NCBI RefSeq assembly: GCF_002245215.1
Contig: NZ_NPMR01000002.1
Span: forward strand, 558,001 to 622,000
Source: Microbacterium sp. Yaish 1
Lineage (GTDB): Bacteria > Actinomycetota > Actinomycetes > Actinomycetales > Microbacteriaceae
DNA length: 64,000 nucleotides
Direction of reading: 5' to 3'
Part shown: piece by piece, positions 45,406 through 54,556 of the stretch
Numbering within the stretch: the first letter of the stretch is position 1
Layout of the letters: the number at the start of each line of letters is the position of its first letter
Notes under the pieces: model-generated
Told to the model about the DNA's origin: nothing
The model's database searches: none
What the model saw: only the letters and a program-made list of their open reading frames with translations
Program-made: the position numbers and the translations under genes

Positions 45406-48065
45406 AGACCGCTCGCCGCGTCGCGGACGGCGCGGAGGGCCGCAGGAAGCGCCGCGGCGTCCGTTCCGCCGCCCTGCGCCACATCGTCACGTCCGCCACC
45501 GCCGCCACCGAGAGCGGATGCCGCCGCCTTGGCGAGCACACCGGCCCTGGCGCCGGCTGCGCGCGCGACGTCGTTGGTCGCGACGACGACGACGGGTCGC
45601 TCCCCCACGACGGCACCGAGCGCGACGATCGCCGCGGCGTCGGCCCCGAGCCGGTCGCGAACCTGCAGCGCAAGGGTACGCACGTCGTCGGCCGACCCCG
45701 CTGACCCCAGCGATTCGGCCACGATCCGGAAGGGTCCCGCGGCGGCGGCCGCCGACACGAGCTGCGGCAGCCGGTCGGCCAGCGCCCGAGCCTCGAATTG
45801 GGCGATCCGCTTCTCGGCGGCCTTCAGGCTCGCGGCCAGCTCGGCCACGCGCGCGGCGAGCTGGTCGCGCGGCGTCTTCAGCGAGCTCGTGAGCTGCGAG
45901 ACGATGGCGCGTTCGGCCGCGAGCTCGCGGAAGGCGTCCTGGCCGACGAGGGCCTCCACGCGCCGGTTCGACGCACCCACCGACGACTCGCCGATGAGGT
46001 TGATGAGCCCGACCTCGGCGCTCGAGGACACGTGCGTCCCCGCGCAGAGCTCGCGAGACCACGGGCCGCCGATGTCGACCATGCGGACGGTCTCGCCGTA
46101 CTTCTCGCCGAACAGCGCCATCGCGCCGGCGGCCTTCGCCTCATCGAGCGACATGATCCGGGTCGTGACCTCGAGGTTGTCTCGAACGGCGTTGTTGGCG
46201 ATCTCCTCGATCTCGGTACGCGTCTCGGGCGAGAGGGCCTGGCCCCACGAGAAGTCGAAGCGCAGGTAGCCGGCGCGGTTGAGCGATCCGGCCTGCGTCG
46301 CGCTCTTGCCGAGCGTGTCGCGCAGTGCCGCGTGCACGAGGTGCGTCGCGGAGTGGGCCTGCTGCGCAGCGCGGCGGTTCGCGGCATCCACCACCGTGGT
46401 GGCGGCCTCGCCCACGGCCACTTCACCGGTCGTGACCTCCACGGTGTGGCTGACGAGACCGGGCACCGGCTTCTGCACATCGAGCACCTCGAGCTCGTAG
46501 CCGGGGCCCACGATGACGCCCTTGTCGGCGACCTGACCGCCGGATTCGGCGTACAGGGCCGTCTCGGCCAGGATCACCTCGGCGATCTGCCCCTGGCTCG
46601 CGCGGTCGACGGAGACACCGCCGACCAGGATGCCGAGCACGCGCGAGCCCGTCTCAAGCTCGGTGTAGCCCGTGAACACCGTCTCGCCGAGCGCGCGGAA
46701 ATCGCGGTAGACGCTCGTGTCGGCGAGCTGCCCCTTGCGGGACCGCGCGTCGGCCTTGGCACGCTCGCGCTGCTCCTGCATCAGCGTGTCGAAGGCGCCC
46801 CGGTCGACGCTGAGACCCGCCTCCTCGACGATCTCGAGCGTCAGGTCGATGGGGAACCCGTACGTGTCGTGCAGCAGGAACGCCTGTGCACCGCTCAGCT
46901 CGCCCGCGCCGGTCTTCTTGGCCTGCTCGACCGACTCGTCGAGCAGCTCGGAGCCCGCGGCCAGGGTGCGCAGGAAGGTCGCCTCCTCGGCGAGAGCGTA
47001 CTGCGAGAGTCGCGCGTAGTCGGTCTCGACGATCGGGTAGGCCTCCTTCATCGCGTCGCGGGACGCGGCGAAGAGCTCGGCGAAGCTCGGCCCCTCGACG
47101 CCCAGCAGGCGCATCGATCGGATGGCCCGACGCATCAGACGACGCAGGATGTAGCCCCGGCCGTCGTTCGACGGGGTGACGCCGTCGGAGAGCAGCATGA
47201 GCGAAGACCGCACGTGATCCGCGATGACACGGAAGCGCACGTCATCCTCGTGGTCGGCGCCGTAGGTCTTGCCCGACAGCTCGACCGCCTTGTCGAGCAC
47301 GGGACGCACCTGATCGGTCTCGTACATGTTGTCGACACCCTGCTTGATGAAGGCGACGCGCTCGAGTCCCATGCCGGTGTCGATGTTCTTGTTCGGCAGC
47401 TCGCCGACGATCGTGAAGTCGTACTTCGAGCGCACATCGGCGATCTCGTACTGCATGAACACGAGGTTCCAGATCTCGACGTACCGGTCGTCGTCGGTCG
47501 CCGGTCCGCCGTCGATGCCGTACGCGGGGCCGCGGTCGAAGAAGATCTCGGAGCACGGCCCGGCAGGGCCGGGCAGTCCGGTGCTCCAGTAGTTGGTGTC
47601 CTTGCCGAGACGCTGGATGCGCTCATCGGGCAGCGTCGAGTGCTTCAGCCACAGATCGCGGGCCTCGTCGTCCTCTTCGTAGACGGTGACCCAGAGATCC
47701 TTCGGATCGAACCCGAGACCGCCTTCCGACTCGGGGCTGGTCAGCAGTTCCCACGCGAACGAGATGGCGCCCTCTTTGAAGTAATCGCCGAAGGACCAGT
47801 TGCCGAGCATCTGGAAGAACGTGCCGTGACGAGGGGTCTTGCCGACCTCCTCGATGTCGTTGGTACGGATGCACTTCTGCACGTCGGCTGCGCGCGGGTA
47901 GGGAGCGGGGACATCGCCCGAGAGGTACGGGATGAAGGGGACCATGCCCGCGACGGTGAACAGCAGCGCGGGGTCATCGGTGACGAGCGATGCGGAGGGC
48001 ACGATCGTATGCCCCTTCTTCTCGAAGTAGTCCAGGTAGCGCTGGGCGATCTCGGCGGTCTTCAT
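45402..48065 (-). CDS. alaS: Alanyl-tRNA synthetase
   Basis: 887 residues. The class II aminoacylation domain (about 1-450, starting EIAQRYLDYFEKKGHTIVPS) is followed by the editing domain, with HSATHLVHAALRDTLG and CAGTHV zinc/active-site residues, and a DHHA1 domain ending in a Gly-rich GGGGGGRDD stretch. It charges tRNA-Ala and edits Ser/Gly. AAGGAA upstream of the ATG. Downstream ruvX overlaps. Confidence 0.98.
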   Translation of the reverse strand: MKTAEIAQRYLDYFEKKGHTIVPSASLVTDDPALLFTVAGMVPFIPYLSGDVPAPYPRAADVQKCIRTNDIEEVGKTPRHGTFFQMLGNWSFGDYFKEGAISFAWELLTSPESEGGLGFDPKDLWVTVYEEDDEARDLWLKHSTLPDERIQRLGKDTNYWSTGLPGPAGPCSEIFFDRGPAYGIDGGPATDDDRYVEIWNLVFMQYEIADVRSKYDFTIVGELPNKNIDTGMGLERVAFIKQGVDNMYETDQVRPVLDKAVELSGKTYGADHEDDVRFRVIADHVRSSLMLLSDGVTPSNDGRGYILRRLMRRAIRSMRLLGVEGPSFAELFAASRDAMKEAYPIVETDYARLSQYALAEEATFLRTLAAGSELLDESVEQAKKTGAGELSGAQAFLLHDTYGFPIDLTLEIVEEAGLSVDRGAFDTLMQEQRERAKADARSRKGQLADTSVYRDFRALGETVFTGYTELETGSRVLGILVGGVSVDRASQGQIAEVILAETALYAESGGQVADKGVIVGPGYELEVLDVQKPVPGLVSHTVEVTTGEVAVGEAATTVVDAANRRAAQQAHSATHLVHAALRDTLGKSATQAGSLNRAGYLRFDFSWGQALSPETRTEIEEIANNAVRDNLEVTTRIMSLDEAKAAGAMALFGEKYGETVRMVDIGGPWSRELCAGTHVSSSAEVGLINLIGESSVGASNRRVEALVGQDAFRELAAERAIVSQLTSSLKTPRDQLAARVAELAASLKAAEKRIAQFEARALADRLPQLVSAAAAAGPFRIVAESLGSAGSADDVRTLALQVRDRLGADAAAIVALGAVVGERPVVVVATNDVARAAGARAGVLAKAAASALGGGGGGRDDVAQGGGTDAAALPAALRAVRDAASGL

Positions 48066-48132
48066 CGGGTTCCTTCGGCAGGCAGGCGTCGGCGTCGCGC
48101 CCCGGGGCGCGACGCCGCAATCGGGTCGGGTA

Positions 48133-48435
48133 TCAGTCTGAGGAGTCGGCGGCGCTCTTGGCCTTGGCGACGGCGTCCCGCGCCGCGTCCGCGACGTCCG
48201 AGGCGGCGTCCGCGGCCGAGTCGAGGGCGTCGGATGCCGCGCCCTTCACGTCCGCCGCGAGACCCTCGATGCGGGCCTCCTGCTCGCGGTAGGCATCGCC
48301 GATCCGATCGGCGAACTCGGAGATCCGCGCATCGACTTCGGCGAGCATCTCGTGACCGCGCGGATCCTTGTTGACCACGTGCGCGGCGACGAAACCGCCG
48401 GCGACGCCCAAAACGAACCACAGCGCGTTCTTCAT
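48133..48435 (-). CDS. Small membrane-anchored helical protein (YtxH-like)
   Basis: 100 residues. One N-terminal membrane helix (NALWFVLGVAGGFVAAHVV) is followed by a charged then Ala/Asp/Lys-rich amphipathic helix with heptad-like ADAASDVADAARDAVAKAKSA repeats (slightly shortened here), likely a coiled coil. Such proteins are commonly labelled YtxH or apolipoprotein-like; function is unknown. The gene stands between alaS and rpsD, a conserved actinobacterial position. A TAACAT hexamer seven bases before this ATG favours it over an ATG nine bases earlier. Confidence 0.75.
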   Translation of the reverse strand: MKNALWFVLGVAGGFVAAHVVNKDPRGHEMLAEVDARISEFADRIGDAYREQEARIEGLAADVKGAASDALDSAADAASDVADAARDAVAKAKSAADSSD

Positions 48436-48442
48436 GGCATCC

Positions 48443-48448
48443 ATGTTA
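48443..48448 (-). promoter_or_regulatory. -10 element of the YtxH-like gene, leaderless candidate
   Basis: TAACAT on the minus strand, seven bases before the preferred ATG. It is downstream of the rpsD terminator hairpin. Confidence 0.45.
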
Positions 48449-48459
48449 GGTGCAAAGCA

Positions 48460-48491
48460 CGAAGGGCGCCGGGAGAACCCGACGCCCTTCG
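48460..48491 (-). terminator. Terminator of rpsD
   Basis: A 14-base stem, CGAAGGGCGTCGGG on the minus strand, one mismatch, loop TTCT, followed by TGCTTTGC. It separates rpsD from the small membrane protein gene. Confidence 0.75.
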
Positions 48492-48523
48492 CGGCAGTGC
48501 TGAGACTCAGCCGGCCGTGCGAC

Positions 48524-49153
48524 TCAGCGCGCGGCGTAGTACTCGACGACGAGCTGGACGTCACACGTGACGGGCACCTCGGCGCGCTTCGGGCGACGCA
48601 CGAGGCGCGCCTGCAGCTTGTCGAGCTCGACCTCGAGGTAGCCCGGGACCGGGGGCAGGACGTCGGCGTGACCGCCGGCGGCTGCGACCTGGAAGGGCTC
48701 GAGCGACTCGCTCTTCTCCTTGACGTGGATGAGCTGACCCGGCTTCACGCGGAACGACGGGCGGTCGACGAGCTGGCCGTCGACGAGGATGTGACGGTGC
48801 ACGACCAGCTGGCGGGCCTGTGCGGTCGTGCGGGCGAAACCGGCACGAACGACGAGCGCGTCCAGACGCATCTCGAGCTGCTCGACCAGGTTCTCACCGG
48901 TCAGGCCGTCCTTGCGGCGGGCCTCGTTGAACTGGATGCGCAGCTGCTTCTCGCGGATGCCGTACTGCTCGCGCAGACGCTGCTTCTCGCGCAGACGGAC
49001 GGCGTAGTCGCTGTCGGCCTTGCGCTTGGTGCGGCCGTGCTCACCCGGAGCGTAGGGACGCTTCTCGAGGTAGCGGGCGGCCTTCGGGGTCAGCGCGACG
49101 CCGAGGGCGCGCGACAGACGGACCTTGCGGCGGTCCTGAGACTTCGTGGTCAC
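48524..49153 (-). CDS. rpsD: 30S ribosomal protein S4
   Basis: 209 residues. The N-terminus is free of cysteine, so this is the zinc-independent C-minus form of S4. The S4 RNA-binding domain (about 98-160) carries RLDALVVRAGFARTTAQARQ and HILVDGQLVDRPS. It initiates 30S assembly on 16S rRNA. The GTG start has AAGGAG six bases upstream. The gene is monocistronic, with its own leader and terminator. Confidence 0.98.
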   Translation of the reverse strand: MTTKSQDRRKVRLSRALGVALTPKAARYLEKRPYAPGEHGRTKRKADSDYAVRLREKQRLREQYGIREKQLRIQFNEARRKDGLTGENLVEQLEMRLDALVVRAGFARTTAQARQLVVHRHILVDGQLVDRPSFRVKPGQLIHVKEKSESLEPFQVAAAGGHADVLPPVPGYLEVELDKLQARLVRRPKRAEVPVTCDVQLVVEYYAAR

Positions 49154-49309
49154 GAAGCTCTCCTTCCGATGACGTGGTCGCGACGTTCACGACTCACGGA
49201 CGTATCTCCGTCTCCTCGCCCGTCTCGGACTGCACGCCGGGGCACGCCGAGAGGTCTTCATCAGAGGAGAGGGATGCCCGAAAACTGGGCTTCGAGCCGG
49301 TCGAGTCTA
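49154..49309 (-). promoter_or_regulatory. rpsD promoter and long untranslated leader
   Basis: On the minus strand TAGACT (49309-49304) would start a leader of about 143 bases. It contains two small hairpins, GGCT-CGA-AGCC and GCCC-AGTTTTC-GGGC. No clear -35 was seen. S4 represses its own synthesis through mRNA structure in some bacteria; whether this leader does so is unknown. Confidence 0.4.
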
Positions 49310-50845
49310 TCAGACGGCGCCCCCGCCGACCGCGTCGACGAGGTCGAGGACGCCTGCCGGATAGAACGGAGGCCCCTCCCGTCGCAGGTCGTCGATGCGG
49401 TACCAGCCGACGGAGGTGTCGCCGTCGAGCACCGGGAGACGCTGCCCCCGCGGCAGTGCCTCGAGCACGGCGCTGCGGACGGCGAAGACATGAGCGATCT
49501 CGTGGCCGCTCTTGCGGCCGTCGTCGAAGATGTTCTCGCTCACCGTGAGCAGCCTGAGTTGCTCGACGTCGGCGGCCAGTTCCTCGCGCAGCTCGCGGCG
49601 CATGGCCGCAGCCGCGGTCTCACCGAACTCGATACCGCCGCCGGGAGCCCGAAGGAAGGGCCCCGACCCGGGTGCGCCCGGGTACTCCTCGGCCAGGACG
49701 TACCCGTCGGAGACGACGAGGGCCACGGAGATCGCGCGAATGCGGTGCGGCGAAGCCAGCTCGTCCGCGTAGGCGGTCACCGCGCGCCGGTAGGCGGGCA
49801 GGTGCGGGGCGAGGGCTCGCAACGCGGTCCGGAGCGCGGGCGCGGGCTTCTGATCGCTGAACAGTGCCAGCGCCTCGAACGCCCGGGCGGCGTCGGCGAG
49901 CGGATCGGTGTCGGGAAAACGGTGCAGCAGTGCCAGAGCGCCCGAGGGATCTCCGACGTTGCGAAGCGAGCTCGCCAACTGGATGACGCACGCCGAGCGC
50001 CGCTCTCCGGTCAACCCCGCCTCGAGCGCCGCCCGATACAGCGGGATCGCGTCGGCCTCCTCGCCGAGGAAGTCGTGCAGCGAGGCACGCTCGTAGCTGC
50101 GCACCGACTCGGCCGCGTCCGCCGCGAGCTCGTCGAGCTCGCGCCACAGCACGGGGGCGCTCTTGCCCGCTGCGGCATCCCAGAACGCGTCGAACGGATC
50201 GGAGCGGGCCGCGGCGCCGTCGGCCGGGGCTACGGCATCGTCGGCGGGAAACGCGGAGAGAAGCTGACGCACGCGGGACTGCAGCCGGCGAAGTGCGGGA
50301 TCGACTCCCCGGGCCGCCGCGAAGCGGACCAGCCCGCGCAGGGCGGGCCCGCCGTCGCTGGTCTCCCCCGCCGTCAGATGATCGACGAGATCGGATGCCG
50401 GGATGGTCCGCACCCGCCCGGTCTCGTGCTCGCCCCACGCCGGCTCGGCGACGCGCGCGCAGTCCGCCGCGATGATGACGTGCCGGCGGCGTCGAGCGTT
50501 CGCCGCCGCCCATTCGGCGCCGGCGTCGAAGAGGGGGCCGGCGCGGTACCCGGTCTCCTCCAGCAGTTCCCGCACGCCCGCCGCGACGGCGTCCTCTCCG
50601 GGATCGATCAGGCCGCCGGGGAGTTCGCCCAGCACGCGCCGCGGGCCGACCCGATACTGATCGAACAGCACGACCGCGTCATCGGCCGTCACCGCGATCA
50701 CCGTGACGGTGTCGCCGACCTCGACGACATCCCAGTCGCTCTCGCTGCCGTCGGGCAGCCGGTAGCGGTCGCGGCGCACGCGCACGTATCCGTCGAAGGC
50801 GGGCGACGAGCCCAGCAGCGTCCACGCGGGCACGGGGTCGTCCAC
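49310..50845 (-). CDS. Nudix-TPR-Nudix fusion protein
   Basis: 511 residues in three parts. Residues about 1-185 are an ADP-ribose-pyrophosphatase-like Nudix domain with a perfect Nudix box (G78 to Y100, GX5EX7RELLEETGY). Residues about 215-365 match stand-alone actinobacterial TPR_5 proteins (AIPLYRAALEAGLTG, CVIQLASSLRNVGD). Residues about 368-511 are a second Nudix domain. Its box (G403 on) keeps the catalytic REL.EE, but the usual Gly after it is Ala424. All lie in one uninterrupted frame. The gene follows rarA by three bases, so they are coupled. It could hydrolyse two nucleotide-like substrates on one scaffold; substrates unknown. Confidence 0.88.
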   Translation of the reverse strand: MDDPVPAWTLLGSSPAFDGYVRVRRDRYRLPDGSESDWDVVEVGDTVTVIAVTADDAVVLFDQYRVGPRRVLGELPGGLIDPGEDAVAAGVRELLEETGYRAGPLFDAGAEWAAANARRRRHVIIAADCARVAEPAWGEHETGRVRTIPASDLVDHLTAGETSDGGPALRGLVRFAAARGVDPALRRLQSRVRQLLSAFPADDAVAPADGAAARSDPFDAFWDAAAGKSAPVLWRELDELAADAAESVRSYERASLHDFLGEEADAIPLYRAALEAGLTGERRSACVIQLASSLRNVGDPSGALALLHRFPDTDPLADAARAFEALALFSDQKPAPALRTALRALAPHLPAYRRAVTAYADELASPHRIRAISVALVVSDGYVLAEEYPGAPGSGPFLRAPGGGIEFGETAAAAMRRELREELAADVEQLRLLTVSENIFDDGRKSGHEIAHVFAVRSAVLEALPRGQRLPVLDGDTSVGWYRIDDLRREGPPFYPAGVLDLVDAVGGGAV

Positions 50846-50848
50846 GGG

Positions 50849-52174
50849 TCAGTCCCCCAGGATCTTCCGCAGCTTCTCGACGCGCGCACCGATCTCGCGC
50901 TCGACGCCGCGATTGGTCGGCTCGTAGTAACGCTTGCCGCGGAGTTCATCGGGAAGGTACTGCTGCGTGGCGACTCCGACCTCGAGGTCGTGGGGGTAGA
51001 CGTACCCCTTGCCGTGCCCGAGCCGCTTCGCGCCCGCGTAGTGGGCGTCGCGCAGGTGCTTGGGCACGCGGCCGAAGCCGCCGGCACGGACGTCGGAGAT
51101 CGCGGCGTTGATGGCGTTGTAGGCGGCGTTCGACTTGGCGGTGGTGGCGAGATACGCCGTCGCCTCGGCGAGCGGGATGCGGCCTTCCGGCATCCCGATG
51201 AAGGCGACCGCGTCGGCGGCGGCGACGGCGATCGTCAGCGCCTGGGGATCGGCCAAGCCGATGTCTTCCGAGGCCGAGATCACGAGGCGCCGCGCGATGA
51301 AGCGCGGATCCTCGCCCGCCTCGATCATTCGGGCGAGGTAGTGCATGGCGGCATCGACGTCCGACCCTCGTATCGATTTGATGAAGGCGCTGATGACGTC
51401 GTAGTGCTCATCGCCCTGCCGGTCGTAACGCAGCAGCGCGCGGTCGACCGCCTGCGCGACGTGGTCCGCCGTGATCACCGGCGCCTCGTCGTCATCGCCG
51501 GGCTCGGCCATCGTGGCGGCGGCCTCGAGCGAGGTCAGCGCCCGCCGCGCATCGCCCGAGGCCAGCCGGATGAGGGCGGTCCGCGCGTCGTCGGCGAGGA
51601 CGATCGAGCCGGCGAGGCCGCGGGCATCCGTGACGGCGCGGTCGATGAGCCCGCCGAGGTCGTCGTCGCTGAGCGGCTGGAGGGTGAGGAGCAGCGAGCG
51701 CGACAGCAGCGGCGCGACCACGGAGAAGGACGGGTTCTCGGTCGTCGCCGCGATGAGCAGCACCCAGCCGTTCTCGACGCCGGGGAGAAGGGCGTCCTGC
51801 TGCGCCTTGGTGAACCGATGGATCTCGTCGAGGAACAGGATCGTCGAGATGCCGTAGAGGTCGCGCTGCGTCATCGCCTCCTGCATGACCTCGCGGACGT
51901 CCTTGACGCCGGCGGTCACCGCCGAGAGCTCGACGAACCGACGCCCCGACGAACGCGCGATCGCCTGGGCGAGCGTCGTCTTCCCGGTTCCGGGCGGCCC
52001 CCACAGGATGACCGAGACCGCTCCCGCCCGGTTGCCGTCGGGCGAGGCGAGGGCGACCAGGGGCGAGCCGGGCCGCAGCAGATGTCCTTGGCCCGCGACC
52101 TCGTCGAGAGACGTGGGCCGCATCCGCACGGCGAGCGGCGTCTGCCCGGAGAAGAGCGCGCTCGAATCGGTCAT
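50849..52174 (-). CDS. rarA: Replication-associated recombination protein RarA (MgsA)
   Basis: 441 residues. The AAA+ core has WGPPGTGKTTLAQAIA, LFLDEIHRF and SGDARRAL (sensor 2 arginines). The C-terminal tetramerisation region includes SASEDIGLADP and NAINAAISDVRAG. It acts at stalled forks with SSB and RecA. First gene of the rarA-Nudix fusion pair. Confidence 0.96.
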   Translation of the reverse strand: MTDSSALFSGQTPLAVRMRPTSLDEVAGQGHLLRPGSPLVALASPDGNRAGAVSVILWGPPGTGKTTLAQAIARSSGRRFVELSAVTAGVKDVREVMQEAMTQRDLYGISTILFLDEIHRFTKAQQDALLPGVENGWVLLIAATTENPSFSVVAPLLSRSLLLTLQPLSDDDLGGLIDRAVTDARGLAGSIVLADDARTALIRLASGDARRALTSLEAAATMAEPGDDDEAPVITADHVAQAVDRALLRYDRQGDEHYDVISAFIKSIRGSDVDAAMHYLARMIEAGEDPRFIARRLVISASEDIGLADPQALTIAVAAADAVAFIGMPEGRIPLAEATAYLATTAKSNAAYNAINAAISDVRAGGFGRVPKHLRDAHYAGAKRLGHGKGYVYPHDLEVGVATQQYLPDELRGKRYYEPTNRGVEREIGARVEKLRKILGD

Positions 52175-52180
52175 CCTCTC

Positions 52181-52186
52181 AGGCTA
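52181..52186 (-). promoter_or_regulatory. -10 element of rarA, leaderless candidate
   Basis: TAGCCT on the minus strand, six bases before the ATG. A GAGAGG in the spacer touches the ATG and is too close to serve as a ribosome site. Confidence 0.5.
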
Positions 52187-52274
52187 CTCGCGCGCGGGGA
52201 CACCGGGATTTTGTCGCCGTAGCGACCCGCGCCGTAGGCTTGAGCGGCCCGGAACGGGGCACGGAGGAGGCAAC

Positions 52275-52577
52275 GTGGCAGGTCGCGGCAAGAACCGGGA
52301 CGATCGCGCGGCGCAGGAACGCGCCCGTCTGTACGCTGCACGGCGCGAGTACCACGAGGGGCTCGCGCGGCGCCGGTCGCGCGACAACATCGTCGCCGCC
52401 GTCGCCGGCGGCGTCCTCATCCTCGCCGCGATCGGCGCTCAGGTCGCGTACTTCACCGCCGGCCCCGGGGCCCCGGTGCCCGCCGAGACCCCCGCGCCCT
52501 CCCCGACCGAAACGGTGCCGGCATCGCCGACGCCGACACCGTCGGATTCCACTCCGGCAACGATCCCGACTCCCTGA
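52275..52577 (+). CDS. Small single-pass membrane protein with Pro/Thr-rich tail
   Basis: 100 residues. A basic N-terminus (1-36, rich in Arg/Glu) is followed by one hydrophobic helix (about 38-62, IVAAVAGGVLILAAIGAQVAY) and a Pro/Thr/Ser-rich external tail. I do not recognise the family beyond similarity to small actinobacterial membrane proteins found upstream of DUF349 genes. GGAGGAGG lies just before the GTG. The same strand carries the DUF349 gene 68 bases later. Confidence 0.75.
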   Translation: MAGRGKNRDDRAAQERARLYAARREYHEGLARRRSRDNIVAAVAGGVLILAAIGAQVAYFTAGPGAPVPAETPAPSPTETVPASPTPTPSDSTPATIPTP

Positions 52578-52645
52578 CCCCCTCCGTACTAGGCTGTCCC
52601 CCGACCTGACCCCCATGCGGCGCGAGCCGCGACGAGGTGCCTTCC

Positions 52646-53908
52646 GTGACTTCCACCCCTGACTCCACGATCACCCCCGCCGACGACGCCCCGTGGGGTC
52701 GCGTCGATGACGACGGCACCGTCTCGGTGCGCGAGGGGGATCAGTGGCGCGTCGTCGGCCAGTACCCCGACGGCACGCCGGAAGAGGCGCTCGCCTACTT
52801 CCAGCGCAAGTTCTCCGACCTCGCCGGCGAGGTGACGCTGATCGAGGTGCGTCACCGCCGCGGCGGAGCCTCGGCGTCCGACCTTCGCTCGACCGTCAGC
52901 ACGCTCCGCTCGCGCATCGCAGGAGCGGCGGCCGTCGGCAACCTGGCTGCCCTCGAGGCACGCCTGGTCGCCCTCGAGGGCGAGCTCGACGCCGCCTCCG
53001 AGTCGGAGGCGGCCGAGGCCAAGCAGGCTCTCGACGCGGCGATCACCGAGCGCACCGCGCTCGTCGAGGCGATCGAGGCGATCGCCGCCCGCGACCCCAA
53101 GTCGATCCAGTGGAAGCAGACGTCCGCCGAGGTGAACGATCTCTTCGAGCGCTGGCAGCGACACCAGGCCGACGGCCCGCGCCTGCCCCGCGGCACCGGC
53201 CAGCAGCTGTGGAAGCGGTTCCGCGACGCCCGCTCGATCATCGACAAGCACCGCCGCGAGTTCTACGCGAGCCTCGATGAGACCCACAAGAGCGCGCGCG
53301 ACGCCAAGCAGCGGCTCATCGAGCGCGCCGAGGCCCTCGCGCCGCGCGGGGAGGACGGCATCGGCGCGTACCGCGACCTGCTGGAACAGTGGAAGCAGTC
53401 CGGCCGCGCGGGCAAGAAGGCCGACGACGCGCTCTGGGCACGCTTCAAGGCCGCGGGCGACGCCCTCTACGGTGCGCGCGCCGAGCGCGAGCAGGCCGAC
53501 GCCGAGGCATCGCAGGAGAAGATCGTCGCCAAGCGGGCTCTGCTCGACGAAGCCGCTGCCGTCAACGCCGAGAAGGACACCGCCGCCGCGCGGGCACTGC
53601 TGACGGGCATCCAGCGCCGCTGGGACGAGATCGGTCGCATCTTCCCCCGCGACAAGGAGCGTGCCCTCGACGACGAGCTCCGCAAGATCGAGCAGGCGGT
53701 GCGCGCGCGCGAAGACGCCGACTGGAAGAACAACAACCCCGAGACGAAGGCGCGCCAGGGAGACATGCTGTCGCAGCTCCATGACGCGATCGCGAAGCTC
53801 GAGGCCGAGGTCGCCGAGGCCGAGGCGTCGGGCGATCAGCGTGCCATCGCGCAGGCCAAGGAAGCACTGAGCGCCCGCAAGGCCTGGCTCAGCGCGCTCG
53901 GCGGCTGA
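52646..53908 (+). CDS. DUF349 domain protein
   Basis: 420 residues, highly charged and almost all helical. At least three DUF349 repeats are visible, each with a pattern like W-rF-ka-d and KR-L: QLWKRFRDARSIIDKHRREF, DDALWARFKAAGDALYGAR and RRWDEIGRIFPRDKERALDD. The N-terminus (about 15-60) has a separate strand-rich section. Function is unknown. A GTG nine bases earlier overlaps the GAGG ribosome site, so the later GTG, eight bases after GAGG, is chosen. Confidence 0.9.
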   Translation: MTSTPDSTITPADDAPWGRVDDDGTVSVREGDQWRVVGQYPDGTPEEALAYFQRKFSDLAGEVTLIEVRHRRGGASASDLRSTVSTLRSRIAGAAAVGNLAALEARLVALEGELDAASESEAAEAKQALDAAITERTALVEAIEAIAARDPKSIQWKQTSAEVNDLFERWQRHQADGPRLPRGTGQQLWKRFRDARSIIDKHRREFYASLDETHKSARDAKQRLIERAEALAPRGEDGIGAYRDLLEQWKQSGRAGKKADDALWARFKAAGDALYGARAEREQADAEASQEKIVAKRALLDEAAAVNAEKDTAAARALLTGIQRRWDEIGRIFPRDKERALDDELRKIEQAVRAREDADWKNNNPETKARQGDMLSQLHDAIAKLEAEVAEAEASGDQRAIAQAKEALSARKAWLSALGG

Positions 53909-53968
53909 GCGCCGTTCCGCACCGGGGCCGGTGACCGCACGGCTCTCCACAGATCGTGCGCCCGTGCC

Positions 53969-53990
53969 GGCGCCCGCTCCGGCGGGCGCC
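53969..53990 (+). terminator. Hairpin after the DUF349 gene
   Basis: A 9-base perfect stem, GGCGCCCGC with TCCG loop. It has no T-run, so termination is uncertain. CAGACT just after it lies six bases before the next ATG and may be that gene's -10. Confidence 0.4.
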
Positions 53991-54001
53991 AGACTGGCGG
54001 A

Positions 54002-54556
54002 ATGGTCTGGCCGTTCGTCTACGCCCCCGGTGATCGTCTCTCCGGAGCCGAGCTGACCGCCGCACGCCTCGACGGCGACGTGGTCGAGGTCGGCGAGGCG
54101 TTCATGCCCGCGGATGTCGTCGAGAGTCCCGAGATCCGTGCGGCGTCGCTCCGTCCCCTCGTCGCCCCCGGGCTGGCGCTGACGCACGAGTCGGCCGCCT
54201 GGGTCCACGGCGCGCTGCCGGACCCGCCGCTCCGGCACAGCGTGCAGCGATGCACCGAACGACGCCGCAACCACGTGCTCGACCATCGGCTGCACTACCG
54301 CGATCTGCAGCTCCCCGCGCACGACACCGTGCGGCTCGGCGGGATGCCGGTGTCGAGTCGCGTACGCACCGTCTGCGACCTGCTGCGCGCCGATGCCGCC
54401 GCCGGCGACACGCCACGTCGCGGCGCGGTCGCCATGATCGCCACGTTCCCGGACCTGCTGGCCGAAGCGCACGAGTCGCTGGCGTCCAGCGGCCCGCTGC
54501 CCTTCAAACGGCAGGCGCTGGCGTGGCTGGAGAGCGCTCGGTTCAGGACGACGTGA
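54002..54556 (+). CDS. AbiEi-like antitoxin-family protein, orphan
   Basis: 184 residues. The central [14 protein letters not shown] and [17 protein letters not shown] motifs are those of AbiEi-type antitoxin domains common as single genes in actinobacteria. The N-terminal winged-helix part is short or missing. No AbiEii nucleotidyltransferase toxin lies nearby: the next gene, rel, converges and overlaps its 3' end by 14 bases. It may be a solitary regulator; I infer no phage-defence function from it alone. Confidence 0.6.
   Translation: MVWPFVYAPGDRLSGAELTAARLDGDVVEVGEAFMPADVVESPEIRAASLRPLVAPGLALTHESAAWVHGALPDPPLRHSVQRCTERRRNHVLDHRLHYRDLQLPAHDTVRLGGMPVSSRVRTVCDLLRADAAAGDTPRRGAVAMIATFPDLLAEAHESLASSGPLPFKRQALAWLESARFRTT

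Noticed and set aside
49310..50845. Three separate genes in place of one fusion
   Set aside because: No stop codon or internal ribosome site of note separates the domains; one frame spans all three.
54002..54556. Complete AbiE toxin-antitoxin system
   Set aside because: No AbiEii-type nucleotidyltransferase lies on either side.
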